Positions 11,890 to 23,654 of a stretch of DNA of 64,000 bases are shown here, one piece after another. A model generated the notes under the pieces. It did no database searches. It was given only the letters and a program-made list of their open reading frames with translations, and was not told the origin of the DNA. The stretch is taken from NCBI RefSeq assembly GCF_950295315.1, contig NW_026647565.1, forward strand, positions 17,277-81,276, written 5' to 3'. The position numbers and the translations under genes are program-made. This DNA comes from Erinaceus europaeus. Lineage: Eukaryota; Chordata; Mammalia; Eulipotyphla; Erinaceidae. Position 1 is the stretch's first letter; each line of letters starts with the position of its first letter.

Positions 11890-12342
11890 AGAAAGAGAAA
11901 AAATAAAGCCCTGGTGACAAAAAGAGAGGTTAGGTGGTGGTTGAAGGGCTCAAGGTTCAAGCACCTGATCCCCACCTGCAGGGGGGAAACTTTATGAGTG
12001 AAGTAGAGCTGCAGGTGTCTCTCTGTCTCTCTCCATATTACCCCTCAATTTCTCTCAGTCTCTAATAATAAGTAAATTTTTTTCTATATATTTATTTATT
12101 TTTATTTTCCCTTTTGTTGCCCTTGCTGTTTTATTGTTGTAGTTATTATTGTTGTTGTTACTGATGTTGTTGTTGTTGGATAGGACAGGTAGAAATGGAG
12201 AGAGGAGGGAAAGACAGAGGGAGGAGAGAAAGATAGACACCTGTAGACCTGCTTCACCACCTGTGAAGTGACTCCCCTGCAGGCAAGGAGCCAGGGGCTG
12301 GAACCAGGATCCTTACTCCATTTCTTGGTTTTACAGCACTAC
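10985..12342. repeat. Cluster of six SINE copies
   Basis: Five forward copies lie side by side (about 10985-11170, 11384-11512, 11513-11690, 11691-11905 and 11925-12084), then one reverse copy (12085-12342). Recurrent head text is AGGTTCAAGC or AGGTTGAATCC, followed by CCACCTGCAGGG and CTCTCTCTGTCT. A (GA)n tail at 11859-11900 belongs to the fourth copy. Divergence differs between copies, so they arrived at different times. Confidence 0.75.
11859..11901. repeat. (AG)n microsatellite
   Basis: AG dinucleotides grading into AAAG; the tail of a SINE. Confidence 0.9.
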
Positions 12343-12823
12343 TTTTTTTTTTTTTCTGTTTCCTTCTTTTTTCTTTTCTCTATTTTTTCCCATCTTCCTT
12401 TCTCCCTTCCTCCTCCCTCTGCCTTCTGAATTCACTGATACTTATTTGTGAACTATTTCAGGGAAGAAGTCTGACACAGAGCAGACTCTTTTTGTGTGTG
12501 TCTCTGCTCTACTCCCTCTTCCCCTCTTGCTACCCCTAGAATCTACAGTGGACAGTAGATTTGCATAATTATCTATTCCTGCTATCCCTTTTTTCCTTTC
12601 TTTTTCTTTTTCATTTAGATTTGGTAGCTATATTTTCTTGAACTGGAGGCATTGTGGGACTAACTGGTATCGGTTAAACTGCTTCAGTAATTGCTTTAGT
12701 TACTATTGTAATTTCTGAGGGTGGTGATTGCATTTGTCATAAAGGTATTTAGCATAGTGTGGCTAGTACATAAAACAAAGCAACTAAGGAACATCAGAAC
12801 ATAAAAATAAAAAACACATTAAA
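12343..12823 (+). promoter_or_regulatory. L1 5'UTR (one unit) with octamer motif
   Basis: Pyrimidine-rich leader that aligns with the 5'UTR unit at 32620-33120 on the other strand. ATTTGCAT (12559-12566) is a perfect inverted octamer site (POU/OCT type). The expected function is the L1 internal promoter; activity is not shown by sequence. Confidence 0.6.
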
Positions 12824-13738
12824 ATGGGTAGATCAAAAGCAAATAAAACTGCTAATACAATGAATGAAGACAAGAGCCTAGAAGAAACTACAAATCAGCC
12901 AGAAGTAACCATAGATAAGAAAAGCATGCAAGCAATAATAAATTTATTAATCATAGAAATGAAAACAACTTTGAAGGAAAGGAATAGCAATGTTAGGGAA
13001 ACAACAGATGAGACCCTCAAGGAAAATACTAACAACCTTGAGGCAATTAGAGAATTGAAAGCTGAAATAGCTGTATTGAAGAAAGCAGCCGAGGGAAGGG
13101 AAAGCAGACTAGCAGAAGCAGAAAACAGCACTAGCCAGACAGAGGATGAGCTAGAGAAAACTAAGAAAGAGGTGAAAGAGCTCAAAAAGTGATTGAGAGA
13201 CACTGAAAACAACAACAGAAACATATGGGATGATCTCAAAAGAAGTAACATTCGTATAATTGGCCTGCCAGAGGAAGAAAGAGAGGAAGGGGAAGCAAGC
13301 ATTCTAGAGGAAATTATAGAAGAAAACTTCCCAGACCTGAACAACAGAAAGGACATTAAGATCTAAGAGGCTCAGAGAGTCCCAAACAGAATCAACCCAG
13401 ACCTGAAGACACCTAGACACATCATAGTCACAATGAAAAGAAGTAAGGATAAAGAAAGGATCCTAAAGGCTGCAAGAGAAAAACAAAAAATCACATACAG
13501 GGGAAAACCTATAAGACTATCAGCAGACTTCTCTACCCAAACTCTAAAAGCAAGAAGAAAATGACAAGATATCTGTCGAGCCCTGAATAAAATAGGGTTT
13601 CAACCAAGGATAATATATCCTGCTAGACTTTCATACAAACTAGATGGAGTCATCAAAACCTTCTCAGACAAACAACAGTTAAAGGGAGCGACTATCACCA
13701 AACAGGCCCTGAAAGAGGTTCTAAAAGACCTCTTATAA
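12824..13738 (+). pseudogene. L1 ORF1p, three in-frame stops
   Basis: ORF1 encodes the trimeric RNA-binding chaperone of the L1 particle. The frame from ATG 12824 to TAA 13736-13738 is 304 codons, close to the usual length, and stays in one frame. It is interrupted by TGA at 13190-13192, TAA at 13364-13366 and TGA at 13562-13564. Residues about 40-122 form a Glu/Lys-rich heptad region with segments such as LKAEIAVLKKAAEGRESR, the coiled coil expected of ORF1p. The part after the second stop corresponds to the RRM and C-terminal RNA-binding region. The minus-strand copy at 32617 has the same start. Not functional as written. Confidence 0.9.
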
Positions 13739-13791
13739 AAAAGAACATCACTATAATACTTGCAACATACCAAATAAAAACTTGTTGAACA

Positions 13792-16700
13792 ATGGCACTA
13801 CAACACATTAAATCCATAATATCAGTAAATGTCAATGGCTTAAACTCACCCATCAAAAGGCACAGAGTGGGAGGATGGATCAGAAAACATAACCCAATCA
13901 TATGCTGCTTGCAAGAATCCCACTTGAACCAACAAGATAAACACAGACTTAAAGTGAAAGGATGGAAAACTATCCTACAGGCTAATGGACCAAAAAAAAA
14001 AAAAAAAAAGGCAGGAACAGCCATTCTCATTTCTGACACAACAGATTTTAAATTAAATAAAGTAATAAAAGATAGGCAAGGTCATTACATAATTATTAAA
14101 AGATCAATCAGCCAAGAAAATATAACAATTATTAACATCTATGCACCCAATGAGGGACCATCTAAATACATCAAACACCTTCTTAAAGAACTTCAAAAAT
14201 ACATCAATAGTAATACAATAATAGTGGGAGACTTTAACACCCAACTCTCACACTTAGACAGATCAAAAAAACACAGAATCAACAAAGAAACAAGAGAATT
14301 AAATGAAGAGATGGACAGACTAGACCTCTTGGACATTTTCAGAGCTCTTCACCCCCCAAAATTGGAATACACATTCTTTTCAAATCCACACAACACATAC
14401 TCAAGGATAGACCACATGTTAGGCCACAAAGACAGCATCAATAAATTCAAGAGCATTGAAATAATCCCAAGTATCTTCTCAGACCACAGTGGAGTAAAAC
14501 TAACATTTAACAACAAACAGAAAATTATTAAAAGTCACAGAATCTGGAAACTAAACAACATACTGCTTAAGAACCACTGGGTCAGAGAGACACTCAGCAG
14601 GAAATACAAATGTTCCTGGAAACAAATGAAAATGAAGACACAACCTATCAAAATATTTGGGACACAGCTAAAGCAGTACTGAGAGGGAAACTCATAGCCA
14701 TACAATCACATATTAAGCAACAAGAAAAAACCCAAATAAACAACCTTACTACACACCTTAAGGACTTAGAGGAAGAGGAAAAAAGGAACCCTAAAGCAAC
14801 CAGAAAGACAGAAATCACTAAAATTAGAGCAGAAATAAACAACATCGAAAATAAGAGAACCATACAGAAGATCAATGAAGCCAAATGTTGGTTCTTTGAG
14901 AAATTAAACAATATTGACAAACCCCTAGCCAGACTCACTAAACAAAAAAGGGAGAAGACTGAAATTCATAGAATTGTACACGATAGAGGAGATATCACAA
15001 CTGACACCACAGAAATCCAGAAAATCATGCGAGACTTCTATGAAGAACTATACGCCACCAAGCTAGAAAATCTGGAAGAAATGGAAGAATTCCTAGAAGC
15101 ATATGCCCTTCCAAAACTGAACCAAGAAGGACTACAAAACCTAAATGCACCAATCACAGACAAAGAAATCAAAACAGTTATTAAGAATCTCCCCAACAAC
15201 AAAAGTCCTGGACCAGATGGCTTCACAAATGAATTCTACAAAACCTTCAGGAAATAGTTAATACCCATACTCCTAAAGCTTTTCCATAAGATCAAAGAAA
15301 CAGGGACTTTCCCTTCCACTTTCTATGAAGCCAACATCACTATGATACCCAAAGCAGACAGAGACATAACAAAAAAGGAAAACTACAGACCAATATCTCT
15401 GATGAACATAGATTCTAAAATATTAAACAAGATCTTGGCCAACCGGATACAGCAGCACATCAAAAAGATTGTTCATCACGACGAAGTGAGATTCATCCCA
15501 GGAATGCAAGGCTGGTTCAACATCCATAAGTCAGTCTGTGTCATTCACCACATCAATAAAAACAAAGCCAAAAACCACATGATTATCTCAATAGATGCAG
15601 AGAAAGCCTTTGACAAAATCCAACACCCATTCATGCTCAAAACTCTACAAAAAATGGGAATAGATGGGAAATTCCTCAAGATAGTGGAATCCATATATAG
15701 CAAACCTACAGCCAACATCATACTCAATGGACAGAAGTTGAAAGCATTTCCCCTCAGATCAGGGACTAGACAGGGCTGCCCACTATGACCATTACTCTTC
15801 ATCATAGTATTGCAAGTTCTTGCCATAGCAATCAGGCAAGAGAAAGAAATCAAAGGATAGGAAGGGAAGAAGTCAAACTCTCACTATTTGCAGATGACAT
15901 GATAGTATACATAGAAAAACCTAAAGAATCCAGTAGAAAACTACTGGAAGTTATTAGGCAATATAGCAAGGTATCAGGCTACAAAATCAGTGTACAAAAA
16001 TCAGTGGCATTTCTCTATGCAAACACTAAAACTGAAGAAGAAGACATCCAGAAATCACTCCCATTCACTGTTGCAACAAAATCAATAAAATACCTAGGAG
16101 TAAAGCTGACCAAAGAAGTGAAAGACTTGTATACTGAAAACTATGAGTCACTCTTCAAGGAAGTAGAAACTGATACCAAGAAATGGAAAGACATCCCATG
16201 CTCATGGATCGGAAGAATAAATATCGTCAAAATGAATATTCTCCCCAGAGCCATATACAAATTTAATGCGATACCCATCAAAATTCCACCAAGCTTCTTT
16301 AAGAAAATAGAAAAAAAATTACATTCATTTATCTGGAACCAAAAAACACCTAGAATTGCCAAAACGATCTTGAGGAAAAGAAACAGAAATGGAGGCATCA
16401 CACTCCAAGATCTCTAACTATATTATAATGCCATCATCATCAAAACACCCTGGTACTGGAACAAAAATAGGTACAATGACCAGTGGAACACAATGGAAAG
16501 CCCAGATCTAAACCCCCACACCTATGGACATCTAATCTTTGATAAGGGGGCCCAAGGCATTAAATGGAAGGAGGCTCTCTTCAATAAATGATGCTGAGAA
16601 AACTGGGTTGTAACATGCAGAAGAATGAAATTGAACCACCTTATCTCACCAGAAACAAAAATCAACTCCAAATGAATCAAAGACCTGGATGTCAGACCGG

Positions 16701-17610
16701 AAACTATCAAATACTTAAAGGAAAACATTGGTGGAACACTTTCCCACCTAAAGCTCAAGGACATCTTTGATGATACAAACCCAATTGCAAGGAAGACTAA
16801 AGCAGAAACAAACCAATGGGACTACATCAAATTGAAAAGCTTCTGCACAGCCAAAGAAACTATCACACAAAGAGACCCCTCACAGAATGGGAGAATATCT
16901 TCACATGCCAAACAGCAGACAAGAGACTAATCACCAAAATATACAGAGAACTCATCAAACTTAGCACCAAAAAAGCAAATGACCCCATCGAAAAATGGGC
17001 AGAGGATATGAACAAGACATTCACTTCAGAGGAGATCCAAAAGGCTAACAAACATATGAAAAACTGTTCCAGGTCGCTGATTGTCAGAGAGATGCAAATA
17101 AAGACAACATTGAGATACCACCTCACTCCTGTGAGAATGGCATACATCAAAAAGGACAGCAGCAACAAATGCTGGAGAGGCTGTGGGGACAGAGGAACCC
17201 TTCTACACTGCTGGTGGGAATGTAAATTGGTCCAGCCTCTCTGGAGAGCAGTCTGGAGAACCCTTACAAGGCTAGACATAGACCTTCCATATGACCCAGT
17301 AATTCCTCTTCTGGGGATATACCCCAAGGATTCCATAATGCCCAACCAAAAAGAGGTGTGTACTCCTATGTTCATAGCAGCACAATTCATAATAACTAAA
17401 ACCTGGAAGCAACCCAGGTGCCCAACAACAGATGAGTGGCTGAGAAAGCTGTGGTATATATACACAATGGAATACTATGCAGCTATCAAGAACAATGAAC
17501 CCACCTTCTCTGACCCATCTTGGACAGAGCTAGAAGGAATTATGTTAAGTGAGATAAGTCAGAAAGATAAAGATGAGTATGGGATGATCCCACTCATCAA
17601 CAGAAGTTGA
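13792..17610 (+). pseudogene. L1 ORF2p (endonuclease-reverse transcriptase), broken
   Basis: ORF2 supplies the endonuclease and reverse transcriptase for target-primed reverse transcription. Visible blocks: N-terminal AP-like endonuclease (SVNVNGLNSP, INIYAPNEGPSKYI, VGDFNTQL, IFSDHSGVKL) at 13792-14550; reverse transcriptase ([60 protein letters not shown]) at about 15330-15920; C-terminal Cys-rich segment ([18 protein letters not shown]) near 17170-17230. Breaks: a frame change between 14600 and 14680, an in-frame TAG at 15255-15257, a stop and frame change around 15786, a small deletion near 15858 relative to the copy at 23.65 kb, a TAA at 16415-16417, and another shift before 16816. The FADD catalytic core survives; the reading frame does not. 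Confidence 0.95.
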
Positions 17611-18519
17611 CTTAGAAGATCTGAAAGGGAAACTAAAAGCAGGACCTGACCAAATTGTAAGTAGGGCACAAAAGTAAAAACCCTGTGGTAGGGGTAGACG
17701 TGCAGCTTCCTGTGCCAGTGGGGGGTGGGAGTGGGTGGGAGGGATGGGTTACAGTCTTTTGGTGGTAGGAATGGTGTTTATGTAAACTCCTAGCAAAATG
17801 TAGACATATAAATCAGTAGTTAATTAATATGAGAGGGGGAAAATCAATTGTATGTCTCAAAGTTTCTCAAAACACAAACTGAATCTTTTTAATATATAGG
17901 CTGTGTATTTGATATGCAGACTCTCTCAAAAGCCTAGACCAAGTAGATTAGAAGCATCCAATAGCACAGCTATATACAAGATACTGGATACTGTACAGCA
18001 AACCATAACAAAAGGACTTTTCAAAGTTAACCCAATTACCAAATAATGTGATAATAACATTAACTATTGATTGTCTTTTGCAACACTTCATCTGCACTAT
18101 TACAGTCTTTAGGTCCATGATTGTTCAACAATTTGTTTGGCTTTGTATGTTAACTCTCTTTTCAGCCACCAGGTTCTGGATGCTGACCAGACTTCCCTGG
18201 ACAGACGACTCCATCAATGTGTACTGGAGCACCACTTCCTCAGAGCCCCACCCTACGAGGGAAAGAGAGAGACAGACTGGGAGTATGGATCGACCAGTCA
18301 ATGCCCATGTTCAGCGGGGAAGCAATTACAGAAGCCAGACTTCCACCCTCTGCAACCTACAACTACCCTGGATCCATACTCTCAGAGAGATAGAGAGTGG
18401 GAAGGCTATCAGGGGAGGGGGTAGGAATGTGGAGATCAGGTTATGGGAATTGTGCGGAATTGTAGCCCTCTTATTCTATGGTTTTGTTAATGTCTCCTTT
18501 CTTAAATTAAAAAAAAAAA
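17611..18519 (+). other. L1 3'UTR, short form, with G-quadruplex-prone tract
   Basis: At 17720-17748 there are six runs of three or more G separated by 1-3 nt, matching the G4 consensus. A similar tract is at 59014-59050. This short form jumps from a TAACTATTGATTGTC block directly to the CATCTGCACTATTACAG block near 18060-18090, skipping about 430 bp present at 59350-59830. Confidence 0.7.
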
Positions 18520-21500
18520 CTGTATGTTGCCACTTCAAAGTGCCATGAAGTATGAAGAAATCAATTAATCTTCTCCATTTTGTAATATGCAACTGAGTTG
18601 AATTATAGGGGACACATCAACACTATTTGGAAAAGAATATTTGGGAAAGAATGTGTATTTTCATGACACAATAAACATTTTTCAAGTTTAAAGAAAAACA
18701 TCTACACTTCAGTGAGCAATTTATTTAAGACAAGATTATGTATGTGATTCTTTCTTTTAAAAGTTTCTATCAAAACTAAGTTAAATACTAAATATTTTGA
18801 TGGCCACCCTATCCTCTTCTCCCTATACACATGTACACTTAAACTAACCATTTTCTGTGAAGTCACCTGAAACCAGTGGGATGAGGAGCCTAGTCTAAGG
18901 GAACCCTTAGTGAAAAATAGCATTTCTTGAAGACTTTATGCTCAATCATTTTTGGTTTGTGGGAAGAACTTTGAAGGGTAACTCATGGTACATTTTCCTA
19001 ACCATTTGCTACTCTTCTGTGTAGTTGCATGTTAAACATGATGACTTGCTGTATAGAAGCCATGTGTTGTCATAATGTAACATCATTAAACAAAGTGTTT
19101 AGAGCAGTTTTAGCAGAGCCAGAACATGAACAAAAAAACCTGCAAATTAAAGTGTCATTTTGTGTAGTTGTTAAGGTTTCAAATGTCTCCAACTTTTTCT
19201 GGTAGGCCATATTGAGCATGTCACAGTGAACATCTGAGATAGCGATTTGCTAGGCAATGTGCAATTCTCACTCCCCCCTTCTTTTTTAAAATCAGAGAAG
19301 AAAGAGTTCTTTATAATAATTTGGCTCAAATGTCTACACACATTGCTCCAGCGTCTGTAGCAGCATGTGTTTCTAGGATTGTTCTGGAAGAGAAAATGCA
19401 GAAACAGCAGGGAGCAGAAGCTAAACAGGCAATCCGTGACTCATTAAAACAAGCATTGGTAGCCAACATTGTGGAGTGTGTGAAGACCCCAGATCCAACT
19501 TGCCTATAAACTTTTTTTACCAGCTGGACTTAGCATCTGTCAGAGTTTGGAAGGAAAGATAATCTGGTACAAATGATTTCAGTGTGTCGTATTTATTAAC
19601 CTGCCACCTTACATAACTCTGCTGATTGGGAACTCAGGGAAATGTTTGAGCAATGACACAGCTTATTGTTGGAATGTTGCAACTTCAGTAATAAAGATGC
19701 AAGTTGCTATTTAAAAAATACACAGACCACAGAGTAATTGGAAAATGATAATGAAGCAAAGTTAAAAAGCCTCACAATCTTGAGAAATGTACGTGCCAGA
19801 AGAATAATTGAAATTCAGTTTGGACTTTGATAATTTTCAATTTTTGCATTAATTAGGCAGGGAAAGTATTTTATTTTTAATAGTTGTCACATTAGCTTTG
19901 TTAACAGCTTTGATGTAAACAAATGCCAAATAGGGAGCATTATCATGCCTTTTTCCAACTACTTACCATTCTGAATTAATGTTCTGCTTCTGTTGCTATA
20001 TCCCTGACAATTGTTAGAAGAACATCTTATGTTTTTTTTTTTGCCCCCCTATATTTTTACAACAGAACTGAAGGAAAGACAAATGAAGATTTCTGTAAAA
20101 GTCATGTTCATTTCTGTCTTAAAACAGTTTTGACTTGTCTCACAGTTCATGGAGGACAAAGAACACCACTCCAGAAGTAAAAAATCTGACAAATAATTCA
20201 AACCTTATTTATTATTATTTCAACTCCTTTTTTGCCTGAAAGTTTGCTTAAAATTATTTGGATAAAATAAGGAAAATATCACAAAGCTACTTCCCATTTC
20301 TTATCTAGATCACATGCCAGCAATTTCAAATCACTGAGAATGTTCCCTTTTAGATACAAAATTGCACATATTTGCTCATAAAATATGAATAAGATGGTTT
20401 CTTACACTAAAATATAAACCTATCATTTCAAAAATGAAAATTACAGAGACTTTGGGAAAAAATATCAGCTAAAGGAATGCTTCATGTTTTGCAATGGTTA
20501 GCCTATTATTTGTAGTTTTGAAACTTTATTGGTCCCCAATCTAATCTTTTCTTAGTATAAAAACATTAACATATGGTTTAACACAGCACAGGGCTGGAAA
20601 GTCCATATCCCAAATGCACATTGTAAGCAGGGTGACATTCACACTAAATATCATCCCTCAGGGTCTGCACTCCATTTTACCTGGGATTGGAGAGCCATGA
20701 AATCCCTGGAAAAGTTGTTCATGATTCTGAACCAAATGGTGCACAGTGTACTGAGATACTAACAGTGTATGTTCCTGCCAAAGGTTGTGGCTCAAATGTC
20801 TCTCTAAGTAACATTAAAAATCTGCTGCTTCATGCCTATGAATTTCAATATTTATGGCATTCAATAAAATGGTCCACTGTCAGAGAGAGTTGTGCCACTG
20901 TGCACTCTCTGAGCAGATGGGCAGCAATATGGCACATTTACATGGACCAGCTGTGGAGTGCAGAAATGGATGTTGGTCAGAGGCAGGGTACAGGCCCCAC
21001 ATCTGGAATTCTAACCAACTGGCCTGGTACCCATTGTAAACTTTCCTTCCCCAGAATGAGCTCTGATTTAGAGCTGCTCACTAGTGTGCCTTAAACTGCA
21101 TCAAGAGTCCTCATTAACACAAGAGACTAGAGGGAGGTTAGGGCCTGGTATTCCTCTGTTGGGCATCTGTTAGAATCTGTGGATGGCACTCTGTAGTCAG
21201 TTATAGATGCACCCAGGGGAAGATTCTCTCATGCATGATGCAATGTTCTCTACTTAACTGGTTTTTATAAAAAAGAGAGAGAGAGAGGTTTATTATAAAC
21301 AATGCCACTTTCTCCATATTTTCATTTCTAAATAGGTCAGAAAATAAACTGAGGGAAAGGACAATCCCTAGGATATTTTTAAACTTGGTAGAAATATCTA
21401 TGTTTGGCCAAGTCTCAAATGGAACACTGTTATTTTAGATACAATATGGGCAATATTTCAAAGTCACAACTAGAAATTTCTATAATACATAAAGTTCTTA

Positions 21501-21685
21501 CACTAGCTCATCTCTTTGTCAAGTGACCACTATTCAAATCATCAGAAAAATAAGATAGTATTATTTCCTGTAGTTTAGAGCACTTGACTAAAATGATTTT
21601 AAAATACTGGTTTAAATACATTACCAGTATGAATAAAATTAGTTTCTTTATGAAAATGCTCCTAAGGTATAATTTCCTAGTTTTA
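18520..21685. other. Unique sequence, no recognised gene
   Basis: Not covered by the L1 or SINE families of this window. Two open frames stand out only by length: 19321-19509 (62 codons, Ala/Lys/Gln-rich, with EEKMQKQQGAEAKQAIRDSL) and 20687-21094 (135 codons). Neither has a motif I recognise nor a clear splice or promoter context. They could be old retroposed fragments or chance. AT-rich, with (GA)n runs at 21274-21287. Confidence 0.3.
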
Positions 21686-21689
21686 TTTT

Positions 21690-21713
21690 TAATAAACTTT
21701 TTTTAAGATAAAG

Positions 21714-21745
<32 letters not shown>

Positions 21746-21895
21746 CTATAGCATTAAGCTTTTTTTTTTTTTAACCAAAGCATTGATAACTCCTGTTTTA
21801 TGGTGGAGTGGGGGATTGGATCTTTGGAGCCTCAGGCATGAGAATCTCTTTGCATAACTATTATGCTGTCTACCCCCACCACATACTACCACATA
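21690..21895 (-). repeat. Older SINE type, reverse
   Basis: A (AG)n run at 21719-21746 is followed by GCATTGATAACTCC, GGGGGATTGGAT and CTCAGGCATGAGAATCTC, ending ATTATGCTGTCTACCCCC. The same order is seen at 60600-60775. Confidence 0.7.
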
Positions 21896-22164
21896 CTAAG
21901 CTTTTTCCAAAGACATAGGAGGCAGTCTTGAACCCGGGTTGCCCACATGGCAAAACAGCACGCTGTTCAGGTGAGCCCTGTCACTAACCCTAGTAAACAT
22001 TTTCTCTGGAGAAAATTCTCATTCTCCTCATTTCATTTTATTACTACTTTCCCCAACATTTCCTAACGATTCGTGTTAAAATTCACTTATCTTTAATGGT
22101 ACCGTATCTTAAAAGTTGCTCAAAGCCTCATACTACTGATGATGCATTTTCTAAGCAATTTCTT

Positions 22165-22360
22165 TTTAGAAAAATTTCTATTGGGGAAGGGATTAATTAT
22201 TTACAGTCAACAGTAAATTCAGTTGTTTGACATGTTTCTCAGTTTTCTGCAAAACATTCTAGCCCTCCACCTAAATCTTCCACCATCAAGCACCAGGACT
22301 TGAACTCCCACCATCACCCCTCAGAGTCCTTTACTTTGGTGTAATATACCAATATAAATT
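22165..22360 (-). mobile_element. L1 short-3'UTR fragment, reverse
   Basis: Third copy of the family at 625-815 and 9004-9249. TTTACAGTCAACAGTAAA and CACCAGGACTTGAACTCCC are shared. Confidence 0.5.
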
Positions 22361-22364
22361 ATTA

Positions 22365-22713
22365 TTATTTTTTAATATTTACTTATTTATTTTCCCTTTT
22401 GTTGCCCTTGTTGTCATAAACAGATTTTTCTTTCTGTCCTATCTAACAATGATGACAGCAATAACAACAGTAATAATACTACATTGTTGTAGTTATTATT
22501 GTTGTTATTGATGTTGTCATTGTTAGGACAGAGAGAAATGGAGATCGGAGGGGAAGACAGAGAATGTGAGAGAAAGATAAACACCTGCAGACCTGCTTCA
22601 CCACCTGTGGAGCGACACCCCTGCAGGTGGGGAGCCGGGGGCTCGAACCGGGTTCCTTCCACTGGTCCTTGAGCCACATGTGCTTAAACCCGCTGCACTA
22701 CCACCCGACTCCC
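22365..22713 (-). repeat. SINE, reverse copy
   Basis: T-rich tail, GTTGTTATTGATGTTGTC, GACAGAGAGAAATGGAGAT, then a well-preserved head ending in CACTACCACCCGACTCCC. The tail carries an extra inverted AAT-rich segment at 22440-22485, so it is either rearranged or two copies have fused. Confidence 0.85.
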
Positions 22714-23650
22714 TATAAGTGATTTTTTAACATATTTCCTACCTCTTCTCACTCCCCAAGAGAAACAAAAATATTTTAAATCACTCAATTCAACTAGTTT
22801 CCAAAGAGAATATGCTAACTTGATTCTGTTTTTACAAGTATTTGAAGATCTTATAATTCAATAATTATCAACTTAAAAAATTGAAAGCAAACTGTACTCA
22901 TGATATTTTGTTTTAATCTATAAAATCAATTTTTGACTAGAACTCGCATAGATATTTTAAGTGATAATTAGTAATGAAAAGCTAAGAAGCTAAAGATATT
23001 GATTGAATCATTATTTGGCTGGCTGATTGAATGGCACTAGGGGTTAGTAATTAATTCTTTACTGTATAGCCATCTAAGATATAGTAGTTAGAGCAATGAT
23101 TTATTTTTATAAAATGGCATCCACTGTGGAAAATGTCCATGTAATATAGAGTACAGAAGCACACCTCTCAACAAAGAGAAAATATAAAGCAATAAAGAAA
23201 AGATGAACTACACTGAACACAGGAAATTATCCAATAAGAGGCATGGAAGTATTAAGAGCCATGCAGTGTTTAGGTAATTCATAGTGAATTCAAATTGACA
23301 ATCCTCTAAGTGTGTATGATCATGGCAGTTTCAAATAATTCAGTGTGGGAACAATGTAATTTTCTATTATTTTTCAATCATGAATAAGGTTTGTGTTGGC
23401 AACTGAACATGCCAAATGTATCTTGTGTTTATTTATACAGAAAATGTCAATAGTAGAACATCCTAAACCCTCTTATAACCATTTTTATGGTCATGAGAAA
23501 TTGTGAGAAAAAAATGTGTGATAGCTCTTTAGATGGAAATATGACTTTTTAACAAGGGGAGTATTGATAACAAAATGTATATGAAGGAAAGTGGACATGA
23601 ACATTTCCAAATAGCTGTCTCTCTCCATCCACATCTTCATTGTGACTAAT
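22714..23650. other. Unclassified AT-rich sequence
   Basis: No coding, RNA or repeat family recognised. It ends at the 5' junction of the next L1. Confidence 0.3.
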
Positions 23651-23654
23651 ACAA

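Larger units (their letters stand above)
12343..18519 (+). mobile_element. L1 retrotransposon, nearly full length, inactive
   Basis: A 6.2-kb plus-strand L1. The order is part of the 5'UTR (12343-12823), ORF1 (12824-13738), a 53-bp spacer, ORF2 (13792-17610), a short 3'UTR (about 0.9 kb) and poly(A) at 18504-18519. The 5' end lies within one 5'UTR unit by comparison with the copy ending at 33949, so it is slightly 5'-truncated. I found no convincing target-site duplication. Both reading frames carry several stops and frameshifts, so it cannot move by itself. Its 3'UTR lacks about 430 bp present in the copy at 58.8-60.26 kb. Confidence 0.95.

Noticed and set aside
12895..13356. 153-codon minus-strand frame
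   Set aside because: Antisense shadow of L1 ORF1; its Ser/Leu-rich composition mirrors the coiled-coil codons.
16863..17465. 200-codon minus-strand frame
   Set aside because: Antisense shadow of L1 ORF2; the same frame recurs opposite other L1 copies without independent features.
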